Part shown: piece after piece, positions 1 to 5,048 of the stretch
Position numbering within the stretch: the first letter of the stretch is position 1
How the letters are laid out: each line of letters starts with the position of its first letter
NCBI GenBank assembly: GCA_938021455.1
Contig: CALIGP010000045.1
Coordinates: forward strand, 1 to 9,164
Source: an uncultured Lewinella sp.
GTDB taxonomy: Bacteria; Bacteroidota; Bacteroidia; Chitinophagales; Saprospiraceae
Reading direction: 5' to 3'
DNA length: 9,164 nucleotides
Notes under the pieces: generated by a model
Database searches by the model: none
The model's input: the letters and a program-made list of their open reading frames with translations, nothing else
What the model was told of the DNA's origin: nothing
Program-made: the position numbers and the translations under genes

Positions 1-26
1 GACCAAAGTGGTCGCTGCAGGCTTGA

Positions 27-683
27 TTATTTCAGTTTCAAAAGAGGGCTGAAAAGGGTAATTTCCCCACGTCCTAAACGCAATGCCCCCGCTTCCTCCA
101 GTCGCTTTAGAATACGGGACATCCCCACTCGGGAAGCTCCGAGATCCTCCGCCAGCGCTTCATGCGTAATCGTCAGCTTCTCACTCCCGCTGATTATGGC
201 AATATCCCGCAAATACGCGGCAGTTCGCTCCTCCAGCGGGGCAAAGGCCATCCCCTCAAAAGCCGTAAGAATCGAATCGAACTTCAGGCGAAAGGACTCA
301 AGGGTGAACGCATTCCAACCCGCAAAGTGACGAGTATAGTAGTAGACCCGCTCAACCGGTAGCAAGACAATTTCAGTTTCCGTGATGGTTTTGGCGCGCA
401 CCTTACTGGTTTCTCGTTTCAGGCAGGAGGTAAGCGTCATAGCACACGTCTCCCCCGGACGCAGAAAATACAGAAAAAGGTTGTTATGGTCCTCCGTGTG
501 CCGAACGACCTTGAGACCTCCCCTGCTAATGAGTGGAATGTAGTCGATGTGCTGCTGATCGGTCAAAACCGTCTGTCCGGAGGGAAAAGATTGGAGAACT
601 CCATTTTGCACGATATCATCAATCAGGTGATCCTCCCTGATGGTCGGCAGGTGTTTTCTGATGTAAGGAGCGGTCAATATCAT
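27..683 (-). CDS. Crp/Fnr-family transcriptional regulator with a cysteine pair in the sensor domain
   Basis: This is a 218-residue DNA-binding regulator of the Crp/Fnr family. Residues about 18-115 form the cyclic-nucleotide-binding-like beta-roll, with the family turn 'FLRPGET' at 73-79. Residues 115-140 fit the dimerisation helix. A winged helix-turn-helix follows, with the recognition region LAEDLGASRVGMSRILKRLE at 177-196. The N-terminal four-cysteine iron-sulfur motif of Fnr is absent. Instead two cysteines, C80 and C87, sit in the sensor domain just after 'RPGET', where classical Crp carries cAMP-binding residues, so the signal is probably not cAMP; thiol, sulfur or redox sensing is an inference. 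I chose the ATG at 683-681. The frame stays open to 770, but the extra 29 residues do not look like the family, and a promoter-like element and palindrome would fall inside them. The gene is divergent from the small ORF at 773 and the DUF2892 gene, with which it probably forms one regulatory unit. Family assignment is firm; the ligand is unknown. Confidence 0.9.
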   Translation of the reverse strand: MILTAPYIRKHLPTIREDHLIDDIVQNGVLQSFPSGQTVLTDQQHIDYIPLISRGGLKVVRHTEDHNNLFLYFLRPGETCAMTLTSCLKRETSKVRAKTITETEIVLLPVERVYYYTRHFAGWNAFTLESFRLKFDSILTAFEGMAFAPLEERTAAYLRDIAIISGSEKLTITHEALAEDLGASRVGMSRILKRLEEAGALRLGRGEITLFSPLLKLK

Positions 684-772
684 TTTGCTAATGTAACCAG
701 AGTTACCAAACCTATTAGTAACAGACCAGACCTTTGTCATATCGCATTCGAACGTATAACCAGCCAGCAACT
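684..772. promoter_or_regulatory. Divergent control region between the Crp/Fnr gene and the plus-strand membrane-protein pair
   Basis: These 89 nt separate the two divergent start codons (683 on minus, 773 on plus). On the minus strand TAGGTTTG (714-707) matches the Bacteroidota -7 consensus TAnnTTTG, though I see no good upstream TTG element. On the plus strand only a weak candidate is visible: TTTG at 733-736, followed about 18 nt later by TATAAC at 755-760. Three GTAAC-type half-sites lie at 693-697, 702-706 (inverted) and 718-722. Their placement suggests the regulator acts here on itself and its neighbours, which is inference. Confidence 0.4.
693..706. promoter_or_regulatory. Candidate Crp/Fnr-type operator, perfect 5-4-5 palindrome
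   Basis: On the plus strand GTAAC (693-697), CAGA, GTTAC (702-706) is a perfect inverted repeat with 5-nt arms and a 4-nt spacer, the same geometry as Fnr-type boxes (TTGAT-N4-ATCAA) but with a different half-site. It begins 10 nt upstream of the regulator's start codon and directly abuts the TAGGTTTG element (714-707), so bound protein would block leftward transcription. A third half-site, GTAAC at 718-722, lies on the other side of that element. A palindrome this short can occur by chance; the position makes it credible. Confidence 0.4.
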
Positions 773-883
773 ATGACTCCGGTAAAACAGTGGCCGCTTT
801 GGCAGAAGCTAATCCTGCTTTGTTTAAGCTGCGGTGGTATTGCTTACGGTATTGCGATAATCATTGAATTATTATCCAGTTAA
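773..883 (+). CDS. Small single-pass membrane protein (36 residues), hypothetical
   Basis: An ATG at 773-775 opens a 36-codon frame that ends with TAA at 881-883. The peptide has a short polar N-terminus (MTPVKQWPLWQK, with two tryptophans near the likely membrane interface) and then one hydrophobic stretch, about residues 13-34, containing LILLCLSC and GIAYGIAIII. It ends with LLSS, so it looks like a single transmembrane helix with almost no C-terminal tail. C17 and C20 lie within the helix. Only 11 nt separate its stop from the DUF2892 start at 895, which fits translational linkage in a two-gene transcript. No clear Shine-Dalgarno sequence is seen, as is usual in Bacteroidota. I do not recognise a family. 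The hydrophobic profile and spacing support a real gene, but an untranslated leader of the DUF2892 gene is the alternative. Confidence 0.5.
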   Translation: MTPVKQWPLWQKLILLCLSCGGIAYGIAIIIELLSS

Positions 884-894
884 ACTAAGTTATC

Positions 895-1101
895 ATGACT
901 ACCAATATGGGAAAAGCGGACAGAATGATCCGCCCACTACTCGCTATCGCATTTATTGCGCTTTACTTCACGGGAACCGTAACCGGCACCATCGGGATCG
1001 TTCTCCTGGTACTTGCAGGTATTTTCTTACTCACTAGTGTGGTGGGAACCTGTCCCCTGTACAGCCTATTCGGTATTCGTACTTGCCCGGTTGAGAATTA
1101 G
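895..1101 (+). CDS. DUF2892 family inner-membrane protein (YgaP transmembrane-domain type)
   Basis: This 68-residue protein has the usual DUF2892 layout: a short polar start (MTTNMGKADRMIR), one transmembrane helix at about 13-30, a tight TVTGTIG turn, a second helix at about 33-51, and a cysteine-containing tail with the signature GTCPLYSLFGIRTCP (51-65; C53 and C64). The family resembles the membrane part of the rhodanese YgaP and is often found near sulfur-transfer genes; no rhodanese or persulfide dioxygenase gene is in this window. The ATG at 895 was chosen because family members normally start a few residues before the 'MGxxDRxIR' segment. It lies 11 nt after the small membrane ORF and is divergent from the Crp/Fnr gene, which probably controls it. 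A hairpin 29 nt after the stop likely ends the transcript. Family assignment is confident; the function is not established. Confidence 0.85.
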   Translation: MTTNMGKADRMIRPLLAIAFIALYFTGTVTGTIGIVLLVLAGIFLLTSVVGTCPLYSLFGIRTCPVEN

Positions 1102-1130
1102 ACTTATTACGTACTTACACTATGAATAGA

Positions 1131-1161
1131 GAATGCCCGTCGATTTAATTGACGGGCATTC
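1131..1161 (+). terminator. Hairpin terminator downstream of the DUF2892 gene
   Basis: GAATGCCCGTC (1131-1141) pairs perfectly with GACGGGCATTC (1151-1161) around a 9-nt AT-rich loop. The hairpin lies 29 nt after the DUF2892 stop. The flanking T content is modest (GAATTTGTG on the plus side), so termination may be only partial. Because the stem is symmetrical it could also act on minus-strand read-through. Confidence 0.65.
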
Positions 1162-1214
1162 GAATTTGTGTAAGGGGGAAGAATGAGTTTAAATTAATAC
1201 TTGGGGCTTCCCAT

Positions 1215-1265
1215 AAAAAAGCCCCCGGAACAATTTCCCAATAACCAGGGAAATACTCCGGGGGC
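1215..1265 (-). terminator. Strong intrinsic terminator ending the PUL transcript
   Basis: On the plus strand GCCCCCGGA (1221-1229) pairs with TCCGGGGGC (1257-1265). After a small internal loop, ATTTCCC (1233-1239) pairs with GGGAAAT (1248-1254) around an 8-nt loop. Read on the minus strand, the stem is followed at once by TTTTTT (1220-1215), the classic layout of a Rho-independent terminator. It lies about 36 nt after the stop of the T9SS gene and marks the end of the leftward operon. Confidence 0.88.
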
Positions 1266-1301
1266 AAGAAAAGCTTTCTAACCTAAAACATTAAAAACTT
1301 A

Positions 1302-4103
1302 TTATTCCTTCACCAACTTGATGGTCATCAGACCACGGTTAGTGCGGACAAGCGCTACGTACATACCGGGCGCCAGGTGGCTAGCCTCCAGTGAAAAACG
1401 TTCTGTGTTTGGCTGCCATTCGCCTACTTTGCTGCCGTTGGCACTGAATAAGAGAAGGGACTCCATCCGCTCCGGAGCAACGATAGAAAACTCGTTCCCA
1501 ATTGGATTAGGGAATGCCTCCAGCAGTCCGAGAAGTGGTTCGTTAGTGCTAACTACATCACCGAAGATGACATCGTCAAAGTAGTAGGTCGCTGCTTCAG
1601 CAGGTTGGTTACCAAAGTCAAAGAAAATAGAGACTTTACCGTAAACGGCATTGAGGTCAAGGGCTGCCGTTCCGTCAGCTTCGTTGGAAAAATCGAAGGT
1701 GAGGGTTTCCCAGCCACCAGCTACGGTCGTCATTGCATTGGTTTCTACGCTTACCGTAGCATCGTCCGTTTGTTCTGCTTTCAGCAGTACATTGACGCCA
1801 GCAGCTGGCGACCAGGTCCGAACCGTAATCGTGGTTGCGTCAGCAGCAAATGGAACGCTGCTGGCAAATCCGTCAGGGCCACCAGAAGTGGACGTAATCG
1901 TCACACCAGCCCATACTTCGGCACCGGCATTTTTGATTACTTGACCAACCATGTTCGTCGCATCAGTAGGGTCCACTACGACTGCACCGTCGGCGTTGCC
2001 AAATCCGGCCAAACCATAATCAACACCTTCTTCGTCAAAGGTTACGGGCAGGTCCATTTGAGTAGCACCGCCGCCGTCGCCTGCTTCTACTACTTCAATA
2101 TTGTCATAGTAGTAAGTTGTTCCATCACCTGGAAGGTCCACTACAAACTCATAGAAGACAACAACCTTGACGTAATTAATGGCCGGATTGATTAGGCTTG
2201 AGAAGTCAGCAGTCAGCGTTTCCCAGCTGCTGGCAACGGTTGTGGTTACGTCGACTTCTATACTTGCTTCAGTATTGCCAGCGTCCTCCAAACGGATCTT
2301 AACCGGAATACCGACTTTAGGAGACCAGGACTGAATAGAAATGCCCTTGTTGGTGGAAAAATCAATTGGTGTGTTTAGGCTCAGGAATGTACCGGCAAAG
2401 AATTGAGCACCGTCGGTTTTTGTGGTCCGCATGACCGTGGCACTGGTGTTCTCACCAGTCTGGTCGGGGTTGGTTTCAATCGCTGAATCAGCACCTTCGA
2501 AGCCTCCAAAATCGTACGTGAGTTCCGTGCTCTCAAAGTCAACGGGAAGAGCAACGCCGGGCGTTCCATCTCCTGCTTCCACTACTTCAATATTATCGAA
2601 GTAGTAGGTTGAACCGTCGCCAGCCAGGTCTACGACGAATTCGAAGAATACGACCACCTTTACATAATCGACGGCAGGGTTGATCTGGGCAGAAAAGTCT
2701 GCTACAAGCGTCTCCCAGCCATTTGCTGTCGTCGTATTTACGTCAAGCTCAATGCCTACGGAATTGTCAGCATTTTCCAGACGGATCCTAACGGGAATAT
2801 CCGCTTTGGGAGACCAGGTTTGGATCGCGATGCCTTTGTTTACGGAGAAGTCAATGGGCTCGCCAAGGCTAAGGAAAGTACCCGCAAAGAATTGGGCACC
2901 GTCAGTCTTGGTAGACCGCATAACGGTTGCACTAGTATTCTCACCCGTCTGGTCAGGGTTCGTCTCAATGGCCGAATCTGCACCTTCAAAGCCTCCGAAA
3001 TCGTAAGTGAGTTCCGTGCTTTCGAAATCAACGGGCAGTGTTACCGGGAGTACACCCGTACCGCCGCCGGCACCGCCGAATATCATATCATCAAAGTAGT
3101 AGTCTGTTGTTGCAGCAGGAACGCTGCCAAAGTCAAAGAAAATAGAAGCCACATTGTATACGGAGCTAAGGTTAATCGCCGCAGTACCCGTTGCTTGTTG
3201 GGCAAAATCGAATACCAGGGTATCCCAGGCAGCCGCCACCGTTACCATGGCCTCGGTTTCGACACTGACACCAGGATTATCCGCATTCTCCACCTTCAGG
3301 CGAACGGGAATACCAGCCGTTGGGGACCAAACGCGAACGGACATAGTCGTTGCGGAAGCCGTAAAAGGAATAGGGCTGGCAAAACCAGCGGGTCCTCCGG
3401 GCAGGGAGGTAACCGTTGCGCCGGCAGAAGTACCGGATTCCGTTCCTTTGGTGACCTGGCCAACTTGGTTAGCGGCATCAGTGGGGTCCGCTACAATTGC
3501 GGCATCAGCACCTTCGAAAGCGACTATACCGTAGTTTACGTCCTCGTCGTCAAAAGTTACGGGCAGATCCATCTGGTCTCCGTCTGGAGCAGGCACATCG
3601 ATCTGTACCAGCTCATCCCAGTAGAAGGTAATTGGGTCTGCGTTCGTATTGATGTTGAAATTCATGAACACAACCACAAATTCAAAGACGTTCTCACCCT
3701 CGGTTGCGAAGTCAAACGTTAGTTCCTGCCAGCTATTGGCAGCACCGGTAAAGGTGGCTGGGCGCTCGATGTCCCCTGAAGTGGAAGACCCCTCAAACTT
3801 GAGAAGTACGGGTGCATTTTCAATGGGAGACCAAACCTTCATGGTAAAGGATTTCCCGTCTTTCAGGTCAATGGTTTGGGTGATCTTAATACCCGCAAAA
3901 CCCTGCGCAATCGGGAGCACGTTCTCTACAACGGTAGCACTGGTATTGGGCGCAGTTGCATCGGGGTTAGCAAGGATAGTCGAGACAGAACCATTGAAAT
4001 CCTCGAAGATGGGGGCATCTCCCTCGAAGTCGAGGATGGTAGTTTGTGCCGTGGCCGTTACCGAGAGTAACATGGCCAGTAAGAATGTATAGCATAATCG
4101 CAT
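1302..4103 (-). CDS. T9SS-exported protein with five tandem WSP glycan-binding-like modules, no catalytic domain
   Basis: This is a 933-residue exported protein. Residues 1-20 form a signal peptide (MRLCYTFLLAMLLSVTATAQ, cleavage likely after AQ). Five homologous modules of about 150-170 residues follow at about 21-170, 178-343, 356-511, 519-674 and 682-849. Each has a 'xWSPxxxxPVxxKxE' strand (W91, W259, W430, W593, W764) and ends in a Y-[YF]-[FYW]-D-[DNE] motif. Short Gly/Pro-rich linkers separate most of them. Residues 859-933 match a T9SS type A sorting domain, with 'AFPNPIGNEFSI', 'GMYVALV' and a basic 'KLVKE' end, so the protein should cross the outer membrane and be anchored or released there. 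I see no glycosidase, lyase or protease motif. Because it follows two GH16 genes and shares its module with the PUL lipoprotein, glucan binding is the best inference. A hairpin in the 123-nt gap upstream may set its expression apart. Module function is inferred from context only. Confidence 0.85.
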   Translation of the reverse strand: MRLCYTFLLAMLLSVTATAQTTILDFEGDAPIFEDFNGSVSTILANPDATAPNTSATVVENVLPIAQGFAGIKITQTIDLKDGKSFTMKVWSPIENAPVLLKFEGSSTSGDIERPATFTGAANSWQELTFDFATEGENVFEFVVVFMNFNINTNADPITFYWDELVQIDVPAPDGDQMDLPVTFDDEDVNYGIVAFEGADAAIVADPTDAANQVGQVTKGTESGTSAGATVTSLPGGPAGFASPIPFTASATTMSVRVWSPTAGIPVRLKVENADNPGVSVETEAMVTVAAAWDTLVFDFAQQATGTAAINLSSVYNVASIFFDFGSVPAATTDYYFDDMIFGGAGGGTGVLPVTLPVDFESTELTYDFGGFEGADSAIETNPDQTGENTSATVMRSTKTDGAQFFAGTFLSLGEPIDFSVNKGIAIQTWSPKADIPVRIRLENADNSVGIELDVNTTTANGWETLVADFSAQINPAVDYVKVVVFFEFVVDLAGDGSTYYFDNIEVVEAGDGTPGVALPVDFESTELTYDFGGFEGADSAIETNPDQTGENTSATVMRTTKTDGAQFFAGTFLSLNTPIDFSTNKGISIQSWSPKVGIPVKIRLEDAGNTEASIEVDVTTTVASSWETLTADFSSLINPAINYVKVVVFYEFVVDLPGDGTTYYYDNIEVVEAGDGGGATQMDLPVTFDEEGVDYGLAGFGNADGAVVVDPTDATNMVGQVIKNAGAEVWAGVTITSTSGGPDGFASSVPFAADATTITVRTWSPAAGVNVLLKAEQTDDATVSVETNAMTTVAGGWETLTFDFSNEADGTAALDLNAVYGKVSIFFDFGNQPAEAATYYFDDVIFGDVVSTNEPLLGLLEAFPNPIGNEFSIVAPERMESLLLFSANGSKVGEWQPNTERFSLEASHLAPGMYVALVRTNRGLMTIKLVKE
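1305..1529 (-). other. T9SS type A C-terminal sorting domain (residues 859-933)
   Basis: The last ~75 residues of the 933-residue protein show the conserved order of Por-secretion tails: 'FPNP' followed by a short beta segment, a central 'LLLFSANGSKVGEW', a 'L-APGMYVALVR' turn and a final strand ending in basic residues. This is the only such domain in the window; the other exported proteins appear to be lipoproteins. Confidence 0.85.
2082..3038 (-). repeat. Tandem duplicated module pair inside the T9SS protein (modules 3 and 4)
   Basis: Module 3 (3038-2571) and module 4 (2549-2082) are direct repeats with a period of 489 nt (163 residues). Their first 41 residues are identical (residues 356-396 and 519-559), and about two thirds to three quarters of the rest matches by eye, with one single-residue indel near 450/613. 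The DNA under the 41 identical residues differs at about 19 of 123 positions, all silent, so the duplication is not recent. Modules 2 and 5 form a second, looser pair that shares 'QMDLPVTFD' and 'ADPTDA/VDPTDA' blocks. Confidence 0.85.
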
Positions 4104-4226
4104 AAAAAATACTTTTTTTGATTTGTAGAGCGGTTAAAAAAATCGGTTGCCGTCTAAAAGCAATCGTTAATAGTATTAAACAAGACGTTAGAAAATCGGT
4201 GAAGCAAATGATGCTCCACCGATTTT
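4104..4226 (-). other. 123-nt intergenic leader between the compact GH16 gene and the T9SS gene
   Basis: This gap holds the hairpin at 4190-4228 and then an AT-rich stretch with T-runs on the minus strand (about 4110-4145) just before the ATG at 4103. No TAnnTTTG promoter element is visible on the minus strand. The T9SS gene may be expressed by partial read-through or from a promoter I cannot recognise. Confidence 0.5.
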
Positions 4227-4228
4227 CT
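4190..4228 (-). terminator. Long hairpin at the end of the compact GH16 gene, terminator or attenuator
   Basis: AGAAAATCGGTG (4190-4201) pairs perfectly over 12 bp with CACCGATTTTCT (4217-4228), and AGCA (4203-4206) pairs with TGCT (4212-4215) inside it. The stem starts within the GH16 stop codon (4229-4227). On the minus strand the 3' arm ends in ATTTTCT, which gives a weak T-run but no full U-tract. It could be a leaky terminator lowering expression of the T9SS gene or an mRNA 3'-end stabiliser. Confidence 0.6.
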
Positions 4229-5036
4229 ATTCGGGTGCATATACCCGTACGTAGTCGATGATAAAGCTTTGGGGAAAGACGGAGTCGTCTACCCCAGGGC
4301 CGCCAAAGCTGCCCCCGATCGCGAGGTTGAGTAGGATGTAAAAAGGTTGATCAAAGGGCCATACCTCAACACTCCGATCCTTTGGCTCGAAGGTGTACAC
4401 CAGCTGGTTGTCAACAAAAAAGGCAATACTCTCCGGCGTCCATTCCGCTGCGTAGCGGTGAAAGCCTTCTTCTATGTCAGCGAAAGTAGTCGTCTTTGAG
4501 CTGGCATTGTCTCCGTGCCCATCTTTGGTGTGCAGTGTAGTGAAAATTTCCCCTGGCTTCTTCCCTACGTATTCCAGAATATCAATTTCTCCACAAGTAG
4601 GCCACCTAGCAGTGTCAATGTTTTGACCCAGCATCCAGAAGGCAGGCCAGAGGCCTTCCCCTACCGGAATTTTTGCCCTCGCTTCAATACGACCATAACG
4701 GAAGTGCTGCTTGTTCTTGGTCGTTATCCGGGTAGAAGTGTATACCTCACCGTCTTTTTGTGCCGTGATGGTAAGCATACCGTTGGCCAACCGGTGGTTC
4801 TTCTTTGTGTACAGCTGCCGTTCATTATTTCCCCAGCCACATAGGTTCGGGCAGCCATCCCCCAACTCGTAGTTCCAGATAGAGGTGTCTAGTTCCGTAT
4901 CATTAAATTCATCCGACCAAACCATAGTCCGCTCCCTTGTCCCCGCAATGGAGGTTCTTTCAGCCGCTTCAGCTGAGGAGCAATCTTGCAGCACCGCCAG
5001 CAGCGGTAGCAGGAATAATAGGAAAGAAGGCTTCAT
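4227..5036 (-). CDS. GH16 endo-beta-1,3-glucanase (laminarinase-type), compact exported enzyme
   Basis: This 269-residue protein is a single GH16 catalytic domain (about 38-269) behind an export signal. It would hydrolyse internal beta-1,3 (or mixed-linked beta-1,3/1,4) glucosidic bonds with retention of configuration. The catalytic motif is GEIDILEYV at 149-157: E150 the expected nucleophile, D152 the helper, E155 the acid/base. The extra residue before E155 (ExDxxE) gives the beta-bulge of the laminarinase branch, unlike the ExDxE of kappa-carrageenases or lichenases. Other GH16 marks are VWSDEFN (39-45), GLWPAFWMLG (128-137), an aromatic-rich 'ILLNLAIGGSFGG' (234-246) and the closing DYVRVY (261-266). 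The N-terminus is hydrophobic up to 'LAVLQDCSS'; C19 could be a lipidation site, but Q and D before it fit the lipobox poorly, so periplasmic or secreted localisation remains possible. Its start lies 12 nt after the stop of the larger GH16 gene, so the two are surely co-transcribed. Exact substrate is inferred. Confidence 0.92.
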   Translation of the reverse strand: MKPSFLLFLLPLLAVLQDCSSAEAAERTSIAGTRERTMVWSDEFNDTELDTSIWNYELGDGCPNLCGWGNNERQLYTKKNHRLANGMLTITAQKDGEVYTSTRITTKNKQHFRYGRIEARAKIPVGEGLWPAFWMLGQNIDTARWPTCGEIDILEYVGKKPGEIFTTLHTKDGHGDNASSKTTTFADIEEGFHRYAAEWTPESIAFFVDNQLVYTFEPKDRSVEVWPFDQPFYILLNLAIGGSFGGPGVDDSVFPQSFIIDYVRVYAPE

Positions 5037-5048
5037 CTTCTCAAGTGG

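Larger units (their letters stand above)
1102..1301. other. Convergent intergenic region with two hairpins, no gene
   Basis: These 200 nt lie between the stop codons of the plus-strand DUF2892 gene and the minus-strand T9SS gene. They hold the two terminator-like hairpins listed separately (1131-1161 and 1215-1265). I see no credible reading frame or RNA gene here. Confidence 0.7.

Noticed and set aside
1..13. Short palindrome GACCA-AAG-TGGTC at the left edge, possibly a terminator for the Crp/Fnr gene
   Set aside because: The arms are only 5 bp, no T-run follows within the window, and the context is cut off, so a function cannot be supported.
684..770. N-terminal extension of the Crp/Fnr regulator to 770
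   Set aside because: The extra 29 residues do not resemble the family, and the segment contains a TAnnTTTG promoter-like element and the palindrome. The ATG at 683 fits better.
2082..3038. Regular direct repeats that could suggest a repeat array or a recombination artefact
   Set aside because: The repeats have a 489-nt period, keep the reading frame, and differ mostly at silent positions. They are protein modules, not a CRISPR or an assembly error.
2820..3722. A 300-codon open frame on the plus strand, opposite the T9SS gene
   Set aside because: It lies antisense to well-conserved repeated modules, has no recognisable domain, signal or start context, and similar plus-strand frames recur wherever the modules repeat. 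It is a shadow of low stop frequency in this codon usage.
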